Of a stretch of 64,000 nucleotides of DNA, positions 25,016-35,770 are shown piece after piece. Under the pieces are notes generated by a model. It saw nothing but the letters and a program-made list of their open reading frames with translations, did not search any database and was not told where the DNA came from. The stretch's first letter is position 1, and each line of letters begins with the position of its first letter. The DNA is from Rotaria macrura. Its lineage: Eukaryota; Rotifera; Eurotatoria; Philodinida; Philodinidae. The DNA lies in the NCBI GenBank assembly GCA_900239685.1, contig OENT01000198.1, forward strand, positions 1-64,000, read 5' to 3'. Position numbers and translations under genes: made by a program.

Positions 25016-26592
25016 CGGTGTTTTCAATAAAACTGAATTTTCATCTACAAATCAAAGACAAAATTCATGATTGAACCTCACCAATGACAGGATTAATAAG
25101 CGATAACTGTGTATAAATCGGCGGTTTACCGAAGTACCTCATTTAGTATTCACATCTTTAATTGACATCCGATGTTTTTGTTATTTTAACGTTTTGATTT
25201 ATCTTGTTTTATAATGAAGTGATAATGGAAACGTATCATCCCATAACGAAACCTTATGGTCTACCCGAGAAAGTATATGAGGTCTGAAATTTTCTCATAA
25301 AATCCTACTTTTCCTTATCTCTCTACTGTAAAAATAAATGTATATGTATACATATATACTGACCGACCTAAAACAATTATTTCGACAGTATGAAATACAT
25401 GTCTTATTTTTTCTTTTTGCAACTAAATGACTGACGCCCACGAAATATCGTCCAAATATACATGGAGTCGAATGAACTTCAGTATTTTCAGCGAGTAATT
25501 TCAATGACAAACTGAATTTAACAACTGATGTTTTTCCTCTATCCACAGTGAGAAACGAGTAAATAATATATGATTTAAAGATGGGGATGTACACAAATTA
25601 CATTCTAATTTTCTCTTGGAATGCCATTCAATTCTTCGGCGTACTGTCGAATATGCAAGGTAGTTTACTTGTACATGTTTTGAATCATACGAATAACAAT
25701 GGAAGTATCTCATGATCCGAAAAGATTTCGATTGAAATATTTCTAAAAGTTTTTCTCACTCGTTTTCCTACTTATATATTTACTATAATAGAATAGAACA
25801 TGCTGTCTTCTTACTTACTTCGGTCTACCCGTATACATTAAAGGGAACAGAGCGACATGAAACGCGAAACTGAATATTCATATGGATGCAGCATTACATT
25901 TTAAGTAACACGTTTCTCTAGAATTTCGTCTATTCAGTAAACTTATATTTTCAAATTTCAACCTGTACGCAATTCATATCAGCATATAAAATAGATTAAA
26001 TGTCTAACACTATGAATGTTCATTCTATAGTCAATAGTTTTGGATTCGGAAAACATTTCGTCGGAACCATATTGCAAATCGATAATTTTAATAAAAAGCA
26101 ATATGTGAAACAAGATAATTTGATTTGAAAAGTATTCGCTGAGAAAAGATTCAAATTTTCTAACTTCTTGACTAAAAGAACAAAACAATATTTAAACATT
26201 CTTGATCAAAACTTCGTAGAAGACTTTTACCCGATGACTTTGACTGTGTTTACTGAATAAAGAAGAACAATAACCAATTATCTAGTCAAAATTGAATAAC
26301 AATGTTATTCATTAAATTCCATGGAAAATAAGTGATTCTAGTTTCTTTCGACGATATGTTATTTTATGTTATCTAAATAAATGAAGAAAGAAACGAAAAA
26401 TGAGCAAATGTTCTTTTTTATTTTTTCGGTTTATATTTGTGTGCAGATTTTTTATTGTTGAATTCAGATGTTGTTTTACAATCAAAACAATACACACACG
26501 ACAAAGCAACAGTTCTTATACATATTTTTTTTAATTTGTTTTGTATAATCTTCTTCTTCTTCTTGTCTTAAGCACATTATTAATCGATTTTT
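25016..26592. other. Intergenic region between WDR48 and RPL7A, ~1.6 kb
   Basis: No gene is seen. It should contain the promoter or trans-splice site of WDR48 at its low end and the 3' end of the eL8 gene at its high end. A minus-strand AATAAA (about 26450) lies some 140 bp below the eL8 stop and could be its poly(A) signal. Open frames in the region are short and AT-biased with no domain. Confidence 0.5.
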
Positions 26593-27643
26593 CTAAGTAT
26601 TTCTTTGATGTGCTGCTTCTCGAGCTTTGAGACGTTCAAGTCGATTGATGCGTGCTTGAGATTTATTACCCAAAACACCACCGCCCCAGTGACGACGTAG
26701 TTCATCATAGCGATCATTGAAATTGGTTTTAACAGCTTCAATGATTTTACTTAAACCAGATTTATCTTCACTATTGACATCAGTTAAAGCTAATGATGAA
26801 CATGTCTTTAAGTGAACAAGACGACCAAGTCGTGCTTTGCCTTTGACAATACAATATGGAACACCCATTTTACGGCATAATGTTGGTAAATGAAGAACAA
26901 GTTCGATTGGTTCAACGTCATGAGCAATAAGAACCTAACAAAGAAACGAAAATGGCAACATGAGTTTTGCATTATTTTATTTTTCTTGTTCCTATATAGA
27001 ATTACCAATTGAGCTTTCTTTTTTTCGACTAATGATGTAACAGTATTCATTCCACTGCGAAGACCATTAGGTCGTTTTGTTGGTTTATCTGGTTTACCGG
27101 TTTTACCTTGTTCCTCAGCACGTTGTTTTAGACGAAGTTTTTTCTCTGCACGTGTTTCCGGACGATATTTTTCAAGTAATTTAAACAATTGTGTTGATGT
27201 TTGCTTATCAAGTGCTTGTGTAAATTGATTGATTGGTGGTGGTACTTTCAAACGTTTAAGTAAAATACTGCGTTGACGTTGTACACGAATGTATTGTGGC
27301 CATTTAACAAAACGGGTTAAATCACGTTTTGGTTGAATATCTTATTTAAATGAAATCATAAAAAAGACGAACAAGAAAATAGGCATGACAGTTTATTTTC
27401 AAATATTTGTTCTTTACCTTGACCAATACCAAAATTCTTTGGTCGTTTTTCAAATAATGGATTAACGAGTTTTTTTGCTTCAACTTTTGCTTGAAGTGGT
27501 GCACGAGCTAACTTCTTTTTGCCTTTTTTAAGTGTTCCACCTGTTGTTTTACCACCGGATGATGACGATTTAGTTGTTGTCGTCGGCGCTTTGGTTGTGG
27601 TCGTTTTTTTTGTTGTCGTTGCACTACTCTTTACTGGAGACAT
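26593..27643 (-). CDS. RPL7A: 60S ribosomal protein eL8 (L7a)
   Basis: Three exons in phase: 27418-27643, 27006-27340 and 26593-26934, 300 residues in all (human 266). The core is unmistakable: [47 protein letters not shown], the L7Ae/L30e RNA-binding fold [33 protein letters not shown], and the end [14 protein letters not shown]. The protein is part of the large cytosolic ribosomal subunit and binds rRNA. The N-terminus is about 40 residues longer than usual and is made of Thr/Ser/Lys runs ([21 protein letters not shown]), a eukaryotic tail likely disordered on the ribosome surface. The two introns are about 75 and 71 bp, too small to carry the box C/D snoRNAs found in vertebrate RPL7A introns. 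Confidence 0.96.
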
Positions 27644-27741
27644 GTTGATGACGATTGAAAATGATTAAAATATTCAATCTAGAAATATATTCTGGTTTTA
27701 GTTTCAATAAAACAAATTCATAGAAAATTTTCTTTGATTAT

Positions 27742-27902
27742 TATTAGGGGAAAGCTTGGAATAAAAAAAGAACTTTGTCCTTAACTATAAGTTCGTTTTA
27801 TTTTCATATATATGGAATACGTTCCTCTTTCTTCACACGCACATGCACACTTACGTATCGATGGAATAAAAGAAATCAAAATCGAAACACACACGCGCAT
27901 AT

Positions 27903-27941
<39 letters not shown>

Positions 27942-28021
27942 CAAAGAGAGAGGAGAAGATGAAAGAGAAAAAGATAGAAAGATCAAACAGAAAATATATG
28001 TGAGGGCATCGGCCGGTAACA
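27742..28021 (-). repeat. 3' LTR of the retrotransposon
   Basis: This LTR is a direct repeat of 34511-34777. Both begin on the plus strand with TATTAGGGGAAAGCTT and end with GTAACA. The two copies match closely except in an internal CA/TA microsatellite (about 27900-27940), which is longer here, and at scattered point differences. The length difference (280 against 267 bp) is mostly from that microsatellite. Confidence 0.93.
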
Positions 28022-28640
28022 GTCGACCCACCACAAAAAAATGTGTGTCCGCACACAAACAGGTAACAATAACAACAACAAAAAATAACAATAAAACAAA
28101 AATAAAAATGCTCGATATAAATCTGAAATATCCAAAAGAAAGAATAATATAGATGAGACTCTCATGAATAGTCCTTTTGAAATGATCGTTTTTTCAATGA
28201 ATCTTTGTAAGATTCATTTTTTCCGATTCCATCGTAATGAACATCATTATGACGAACATGTATACTCAACTTTCATGTATTCGATTTGCATCGAAAAGTT
28301 TCATCGATGGAAATGAACTTGGATATGTATGTATAGTTAATAGACGAAGAAAAGGAAGAAACAATGTGCATCTTTACAGAAACGAAAGATAAAAGTGTTT
28401 TCTGAAGATGTATAGTATGAAATGAATTGTGAGGAAGAAAAGAAAATATATAATTAAAGACAGGAAAGACAAAGACTAATAAGTCGATGATGCGTATACG
28501 CCAGACATCGATAACTACAAGATTACTATATCTAGTTCGCGTTACCACTTACCAGTCCAATATATACCTAATCCATATATTTTCGTTCACATAAGGCAAT
28601 AATGACATCTATTGTTACTTATCGTGTTAATGTCGGCTTC

Positions 28641-28952
28641 CCAGTGAAAAATAGTCAGATTTGATGAGATTATCATCGGATTTTTGTGCAACAAAATCAA
28701 AACTATAATCGATTGAAATTTTCTAAATCCAAGATAATTTAATTTTTAATCAAAAATAATCTTTTAAATCAAGTATAATTTTGATTAAAGTCAAGTAAAA
28801 TTTGATTGAAATCAAAATTATACTTGATGTAAAAGATTATTTTTGATTAAAAATTAAATGATCTTGGATTTGGAAAATTTCGATCGATAGTTTTGATTTT
28901 GTTGCATCAAAATCGGATGATAATCTCATCAAATCTGACAATTTTTCACTGG
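28641..28952. mobile_element. Palindromic MITE, 312 bp, inserted in the retrotransposon
   Basis: The element begins CCAGTGAAAAAT and ends ATTTTTCACTGG. The two halves (arms of about 150 bp) are near-perfect inverted copies around about 28796, for example GTCAGATTTGATGAGATTAT on the left and its complement on the right. The transcript would fold into one long hairpin. It interrupts the 3' end of the integrase frame. No clear target duplication is seen at the borders. It has no coding capacity. Confidence 0.88.
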
Positions 28953-30480
28953 ATTGTTCACATGCATTACAATACATGTTTTCTGACCACGTTGTTGTGT
29001 AATTCGAAGAGGTCCTTCATATCTAACATCAAATTTTTTATGACGATCAAGTGATTTAATTAATACTAAATCATTAATTTTATATTTTGGATTTGTTCGA
29101 TTACGATCATATCGCTCTTTATAAATTTTCTGTTGTTGTAAAATATTCTTTTTTTCATCTTCAGTTAATGTAGTTAAATAACGTTTTAATTTTGTAATGT
29201 GTTCAGGATCTTGAGTTAATTTAACCATTGAATCTTGTTGATCGAAAGATAGAATCGGCGAACGACCGTACATCATTTCAAATAGAATGAGACCAGTTGT
29301 CGTATGAATAGTACCCAAGCAGACAAGAATTTGGAAACACGCGTGTAAACGCATCAAACGAGAACCACGATTGCCACCTATTCACGCCAATAAATAAAAC
29401 GCAATAAACGCGTTCCTTGTGTAAAATTTGCGCTTTTTAATTGTGAGAACGCCAAAACGTTCAGAAATTGAGCGTTTACACGCATTGTTTCTAAAGTTCT
29501 GAATACGTCCGGAATAAGAGCTCGTGTAAACGCTCAATTTCTGAACGTTTTGGCGTTCTCACAATTAAAAAGCGAAAATTTTACACAAGGAACGCGTTTA
29601 TTGCGTTTTATTTATGGGCGTGAATGGGTGGCAATCATGGTTCTCGTTTGATGCGTTTAAACGCGTGTTTCCAAATTCTTGTCTGCTTGGGTAGTGTTAT
29701 AATTGAAGGTGACGAAAGGTAGTGATTGGTCCCAATCTGTTTGTTTTTCATTCGATAGTGGTGCTATTTTGGAATCCATCGTAGCATTATAACGTTCTAT
29801 TTGTCCATTCGTCATAGGATGACAAGGTGTAGAATACAAATGTACAGCAGCAAGCTTTTAAAATAATTGATTTATCATGTCGGCGGTAAAGTATGTTCCA
29901 TTGTTCGTGAGAATATATTTTGAAGTTCCATATGTGAGAATGACTTCATCGGTAAGAAAGTGTGCAGCGGTAGCATCACGTACTGCTTTTGTAATAACGA
30001 ATTTGGACATGGCATCAGTAAGTGAAATAATGTGTCGATTGCCTTGTTTTGTCGTTGGTGTAATTGGCCCATAAAAGTCTATCGCTAGCAATTGCCAAAT
30101 ACCTTCAGATGGTTTAATTGTTTGTAAAGTAACTGGCGGTTTTCGACGTAAATAATTGTTTTGTAGACAGGGAATGCATGATTTAATGTGGTTCCGTATG
30201 TCAGAATTCATATTGGGCCAGAAGTAACGTTGTTGAATCTTCTGAATAGTTCTGTTACGACCGAAATGGGCCCTATTTACTGGTGTATCATGATAAATTT
30301 TAATAATATCAGAACGAATTATTCCTTTTGGCACTGCTGGTACTGGTGTTGAAGCATTCTTCATTAACATATCATTTTTCATAAAATATTCTGGATAACG
30401 ATGTATATTGTCGATTATATTTTTAATGTCTTCATCTTGGTATTGTAATTCTTTCAGGTGTTCCAATGTAAACGGTAAAA
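28953..30480 (-). pseudogene. Retrotransposon integrase, disrupted
   Basis: The N-terminal HHCC zinc-binding motif is visible (H…H in the block before RNRTIQKIQQRYFWPNM, then C-x2-C in SCIPCLQNN). The catalytic core has LLAIDFYGPI (first Asp) and GQIERYN (Glu), but the second Asp is Asn (LTNNGTYF), so the DDE triad is incomplete. The core is split by the MITE at 29313-29692, which duplicated 3 bp, and further changes follow near 29845. The C-terminal part has a YEGPLRI block typical of gypsy integrases. No chromodomain is seen. The second MITE cuts the extreme C-terminus. Confidence 0.88.
29313..29692. mobile_element. Palindromic MITE, 380 bp, with AGT target duplication
   Basis: Starts ACCCAAGCAGACAAGAATTT and ends with the inverse of the same sequence, ending GCTTGGGT. 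Arms of about 165 bp are near-identical inverted copies (landmarks AACGCATCAAACGAGAACCA, AACGCGTTCCTTGTG, GAACGCCAAAACGTTCAG), around a loop of about 45 bp near 29500. The plus-strand trinucleotide AGT stands at 29310-29312 and again at 29693-29695. Removing the element and one AGT makes the integrase frame continuous, which proves the insertion and its borders. A 3 bp duplication fits a PIF/Harbinger- or CACTA-type source. No coding capacity. Confidence 0.92.
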
Positions 30481-30599
30481 TTTTATGAACATCATTGTTT
30501 TTAGTCGTTCTGGGAACTCGTTCAGGTGTTACACTACAGGAATGTTGGACTGGGAAATCGATATTCCTTCGTTGTTGTGAGTCATAGGCTTGAGTTGTC

Positions 30600-32330
30600 G
30601 GAGAACAATCAGGCCTACTATTTACTTGTCATTTTGCTTGTGCTCTGGTGATAACAGGGGCAATAATTTGATTCTTTGTCGGATGGTCAGTTTGTGTTGC
30701 TTTTGAATTTTTTATAATGTGATCATCTTCGTCAATCGATTCGTTGTCGATAGGTGAACGAGATAAGTAATCGGCTACCGTGTTATGTTTTCCTTTAATA
30801 TATCAAATAGTGAATTGATATTGTTGTAATTTAAGACGCCATCATTCACATTTTGCATTTAATTGTTGTTTCAAATTAAATGGTAACAATGGTTTATGAT
30901 AGGTTTCAATAATAAATAGATGACCATCTAAGTATTTATACACACTTTTCAATTGCATATATAATTGCATAACACTCTTGTTCTGTTGCTGGCCAGCTCA
31001 TTTGTGTTGATGTGAATTTTTTTGATAAATAAGCTACGGGTAAATCACCATGAGGATCGGCTTGCATAAGTACGGCACCAATCCCAATTTTCGATGCATC
31101 GGTATGAATCTTAACTGGTAAATTTGGGTCAGGAATACGTAATACTCAGTCATAATTTGATATCCTTTTCAATATATAAAATGCATTAAGTTCATTATCG
31201 GACAATATAATAAGTGTTGTTTGTGATTGTTGGTCTTTTGTTGTTGGGGCGTATTTGTGGAATGGTTGTGCAATGGTTGAAAAATTCGGTATAAATTTAC
31301 GATAATATTTGGCTGCTTTGATGAATCGAAAAGCATCTTTGGCTGTTGTTGGTTGTGGAGTCTCCAGCAGTGCACGAACGTTGTCTGCATTCGGTCGAAT
31401 ATTATTATGTTCAATATAATGACCAAGATAATCGATCGATGTTTTTGCTATTTGAAATTTATTAACTTTCAGACGAAAATTTGCATAATTTAATCGATTG
31501 AGAATATCATCAAGATGAATTAAATGTTGATCAAATGTTGGTGAATAAATAATAACATCATTGAGATAAGCTAAAGAATATTGCCATCTTGTCGGTTCAA
31601 GTATTTGACTAACGATCGGTGGAAACACTGGAGGACCATTCGTAACACCTTGAGGTAGCACTGTAAATTGATAATGTTGATCACATGTTGAAAATGCTGT
31701 TTTCGGACGGTCTTTTGGATCATGACCGACTTGAAAATAACCGAATTTAAAACCGATTGTGGTGTAATATTCGGCTTGCGATAAATGGTCAAATATATCA
31801 TCGATTTGAGGCATAGGAAATGCATCTTTTGTAGTAGTATTGTTTAATTTCTGAAAATCAATGCAAAATCGAACTGATCTATCTTTTTTCTTGACCAGGA
31901 CGATTGGAGATGACTATGGGGATACAGATTCTTCAATTATTCCTTGGTTTTATAATTTATCTATTTCTTCTCGTTGTCGCTGTTCATCCTTGTATGAAAT
32001 ACGATATGGTGGAGTATAAATTGTTGGATGAGTGTCTAAATCGATAACATGACGTACTGTTGCGTTAATAATAGATGGTTGACGAAGATCAAATAGCTTG
32101 CCATGTTTCCATAAAATATTTTTTAGACGTTGCCGTTTTTTTGGATCTTGAATATGTTGAGTTAATAAATCAATCTGTTGACACGTGCCTTCGGGAGAAC
32201 ATTGTTGACGTGAATGATGTTGAAGGTCATTACGTGATAAGAATTTTTCTTCACATAAATAACATTGAAATGATTGTTCATTATAGTTGATGGTATGACA
32301 GGTTAAACTCATAAAATGATTTTTCCAACG
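30600..32330 (-). pseudogene. Retrotransposon reverse transcriptase and RNase H, inactive
   Basis: The region from about 32312 down to 31146 carries gypsy-type RT blocks: YRISYKDEQRQREEIDKL, FQVGHDPKDRPKTAF, FTVLPQGVTNGP, LRVN-like and YLGHYI. The active-site Y-x-D-D box is changed to YLND (AYLNDVII) and the first catalytic Asp block has Gly (TIGFKFGYFQ), so the enzyme could not work. The 31815-31950 stretch, with the HRFCIDFQKL-type block, contains stops. RNase H follows at about 30700-31140 with an IHTDASKIGIGAVL block and stops after it. Confidence 0.88.
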
Positions 32331-32399
32331 ATGTTGAAAAACTGTAGCGCAGGAACGACCTGTGAAGGTACTGTCCCTCCTATCAGTGATTGTTGTTAA

Positions 32400-33110
32400 T
32401 TATTTGTTTTGATAATGTTGTTTGTCTTTAAATACAGATAACTTAGGATAATCATTTATTTCCGATGGACGCGAAGCATGTCCTAACTTGGTTTTGCGTT
32501 GTAAATTTCGTTCACGATCAGTTGCATTCATAATTAGAAGTGTACTTCGATTATTTTCCACTTTGACTAATGCATTAGTTAATAATATGTGTTTTGAATA
32601 TAAACTTGGAGCCGGTTCGAATAATACTTCGGGTACATTTTCCGTATGTAAAGAGACTTGAACATCTAGGATTTTTTTCGAATATGGTGGTAAAATGATT
32701 TCGTTCATTAATAAAACCGATTGTTGAGATAATGCTATATTGAGGAATGGTGTAGTTGCTATTACCCGACGTTGATTATTCATAATAAATATATGTCGTA
32801 GTGGTGAATCGATAACGACATTATTTGCTGCTATTCAGCCATTCCCAAGTAATAGATCTGTTATATGATCTGTGGCAACATCGGCTAATATTAACGATTT
32901 TTAACGTTGTATTTGAATTTCGAGTTCAATTTCACCGATAATATTGATTGATGTACAATTTGCTGATTTGTATAATTTGTATTTATACTTAAATTTCTTA
33001 TGATCAATTTTGTATAATAATTGTTTACTAATGATGGTAACTGCTGATCCGGTGTCGATAATAGCATGTTGACGTTTATTATTAACTTGTACATTTATAT
33101 AAATGGGATT
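32400..33110 (-). pseudogene. Retrotransposon aspartic protease and linker, decayed
   Basis: Near 33041-33058 the minus frame reads IIDTGSAVTI, the active-site loop of retroviral-type aspartic proteases. Stops appear near 32900 and 32838. The downstream block (32400-32783), ending in a region rich in charged residues, links to the RT region and contains no known motif that I can name. Confidence 0.75.
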
Positions 33111-33139
33111 GGAGCGTTCTGATGAAGTATTATAAATGG

Positions 33140-34110
33140 TTGATGGAATTTATTTTGTAATACTGGAATCACCACCATCATGGGTTCCAGTTAGCAGAAA
33201 ACCTGCAGGCAATCACGTATTCGATGATCGTATTGTCCATATTTATAACATCCGGAAGGTTTCTTATAATAACAGTCGATTGTACGATGATTATTTCGTT
33301 TTCAAATATAACATGGAGTTAATTGATGCGTGTTGGTATTCGATTTATTATGTGGTGTATTATTTTGCCGTTGAGGGCGTGATGTACGATTAGGAGGTGT
33401 TGGTGATTGTGACTGGATGTGTAGGGACGTTGGAATGCGTATTATTCTTCTGATGTAATGTTGTTGACACAGAATTTGAAAAATAAGGTGTGTAGGATAG
33501 TGTTGGTTCGAATTCAGTAACATTTTCTTCCTGTAATTCTTACTCGTCCTTCGCAATTTTCAGGATAGCTTGTGTTGTTCTCGCGGATTCCCGTAATAAT
33601 TTCATTTGTCGTTTAATTTTTACTTATATTGAATCCTTGATTCCGTTTTCTAACCATGATACTTTCATTTTTGGTGACATAGATGGATCGTATTCATGAC
33701 ATCATTTTATGATAATATCGTAATCAGATGTAACTATTTCATCGGATCTTTGTTTTCGTTCTTTCAGCTGTTCAAATAGTTTTGATGAGGATTGGGAAAT
33801 CGTAGATCTTTCTAATAATGCTGACGAAAAATTTTGCCATTGAGTTAATGATATGTTGTTTTCATACCAATGTTTAGCTTCGCCATCTAATTTTGCTGTA
33901 CATATGTAATGTAAAATATCATTACTCGCTTGAACCATATTTCCAATCCGTTCGATATTAGTAACAAACTATAGAACTTTTTGCATCACCATCACCTATA
34001 AACTTTCCTAAGTTTGTTAAACATTCACGATAATAAATCATCATAGCTGAATCTTGCATTGGATTTGACATTGTAATATTATCTTGATCCGTATTATCAG
34101 TTAATAAACT
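33140..34110 (-). pseudogene. Retrotransposon gag, decayed, with two damaged zinc knuckles
   Basis: The capsid-like block around 33702-33938 (AKLDGEAKHWYENN, followed by W-x-x-F) is typical of gypsy-type gag. Lower down, at about 33190-33300, two CCHC-like knuckles are recognisable, but one Cys codon of the first is a stop and the second Cys of the second is Tyr. Frameshifts separate the parts. The likely start Met is near 34073. Confidence 0.78.
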
Positions 34111-34510
34111 TAAAGTTACTTTTTTAACAATACTTTCAGAAGTAGCGGTTAATAAATCACCGGTTGACTCCGGATATGTTGAATTATTTCTTAAATTATA
34201 AGCCGTTGTTTATAGTATAATAATTCGTTTTAATTAATGTATGAATTCTTTGTATGGATCAGGTAATTCCAAAAAGAATTCCCTCTGTTGTAGATGATTC
34301 TATAATCCTAGAAAATCAGGTTATTTCGTAATGAAATGACCTCCAAATGATATGAATGTATTTCTTCGTCAGTCGATATAGATCCGAAGAACAGAAATTT
34401 CGATAATTATGATAAATTTGAGAATGATAATAATGAAAAAACTTTTATTCACCTGGAAAGGTTTTTATTATATGAAGTATAATATAAAAACAACCGGTCA
34501 CGGCACCAAA

Positions 34511-34777
34511 TATTAGGGGAAAGCTTGGAATAAAAAAAAGAATTTTGTCCTTAAGTTTAAGTTCGTTTTATTTTCATATACATGAAATACGTTCCTCTTT
34601 CTTCACACGCACATACAGACACGCATAGATGGAATAATAGAAATCGAAATCGAAACACACACATGCATATCACATATCTATCTATATATATATATATCAC
34701 AGAGAGAGGAGAAAATGAAAGAGAAAAAGATAGAAAGATCAAACAGAAAGTATATGTGAGGGCACCGGCCCGTAACA
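34511..34777 (-). repeat. 5' LTR of the retrotransposon
   Basis: Direct repeat of 27742-28021. In element orientation it begins TGTTACGGGC and ends CCCCTAATA, followed at once by the putative primer-binding site. It contains a short TA microsatellite where the other LTR has an expanded CA/TA tract. Confidence 0.93.
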
Positions 34778-34782
34778 ATTAT

Positions 34783-35770
34783 GAATCCAAGATGTTCTTC
34801 TGAATTCGAACGAATTACGATGATTATGTTTTTCTCGAATCGGTCATTGAAGTTTTCTATTGAACATCATCCCGACTGAAAATGTTCTAAAACAACTGGA
34901 CACTGTGATTTTCAGATTCCAAAATAATGTGACGGATCTATATTTTGAAAAACCCCATTGTTGAGAAGAAAGGATCAGAAGTTAAGACATTGTCTATGAT
35001 TGTTCTTACAACGCTTCGAAAGTAGGAGACATCATTAGATTTTCATCAAAACAGATGTTTTTCGGCTTTCGTACTATTTCGAAGGGAAGTCTACGAAAAG
35101 TTCATGGCCTCTTTATTTAGACTCTTTCCAAAAAAAATAATTTTGTAGTAGCTAGGATAAAGTATTCTAGAACTGAGAAGGAGTTACTGAACACTTCTGT
35201 TTTACAAATCCTGGTATAGATAGAAAACTTCATCAACTGTTACAATGATAACCTGGCATTTTGTGAATGGCTCAGCATGCAGTTCAATGACAGGATTTTG
35301 ATCATTTGAGAAGAAGGAGATGATTTGATACAATTGCGGACGCAATTTACTGCTACGTTGAACTAGCGAAGCTCGTTGAAACATTGTTTATAAAACAGAA
35401 ATATAAACGAAAAAAGACACCTTGCTCCATCCTTCGAATTTCAGTATGTATATGTTTGGACAGTAAAAGATGTCTGAGTCATATCATTGAAAATTAATTT
35501 CTATCATCATTATTGAACTTATTGATTTATTCGTTCAATATGTAATAATAATGTGCCGAATGATTGATAAAAAATAGTAAATGCGACGAGAATAGTTAAT
35601 ATCTGAAAGCAAAATAATCATGATCATTGCATACATATGAACTATCTCAGTATTAAGAAAAAAGTAACATTAATTAAAAATCACATAAGTAAAAATAAGA
35701 CTCGATTTCATCAAAAAAATAGAAAGAAACGGAACGGAACGGAGCGGTTTGTTTGTGTTTTATTCGTACT
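34783..35770. other. Intergenic region between retrotransposon and prolidase, ~1 kb
   Basis: No convincing gene. One minus-strand frame at 35202-35384 (60 codons, containing KCQVIIVTVDEVFYLYQDL) has a fairly protein-like composition but no recognisable domain or partner exon. The right end is the 3' flank of PEPD. Confidence 0.45.

Larger units (their letters stand above)
27742..34777 (-). mobile_element. Decayed Ty3/gypsy-type LTR retrotransposon (7036 bp)
   Basis: Two direct LTRs (27742-28021 and 34511-34777) flank a minus-strand internal region with gag, protease, reverse transcriptase, RNase H and integrase in gypsy order. A 5 bp target duplication, ATTAT, lies at 27737-27741 and 34778-34782. 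The LTRs read TGTTAC … TAATA in element orientation. Just inside the 5' LTR, TGGTGCCGTGACC (from about 34508 downward) sits at the primer-binding-site position. All genes carry stops or frameshifts and several catalytic residues are changed, so this copy is dead. Two MITEs are inserted in it, at 29313-29692 and 28641-28952. No envelope-like gene is visible between integrase and the 3' LTR. Confidence 0.93.

Noticed and set aside
27775..28165. Several overlapping open frames over the CA/TA tract
   Set aside because: They are translations of the LTR microsatellite and flank, not genes.
35202..35384. 60-codon minus-strand frame near the retrotransposon
   Set aside because: Protein-like composition but no family resemblance, no start context and no continuation; left as undefined.
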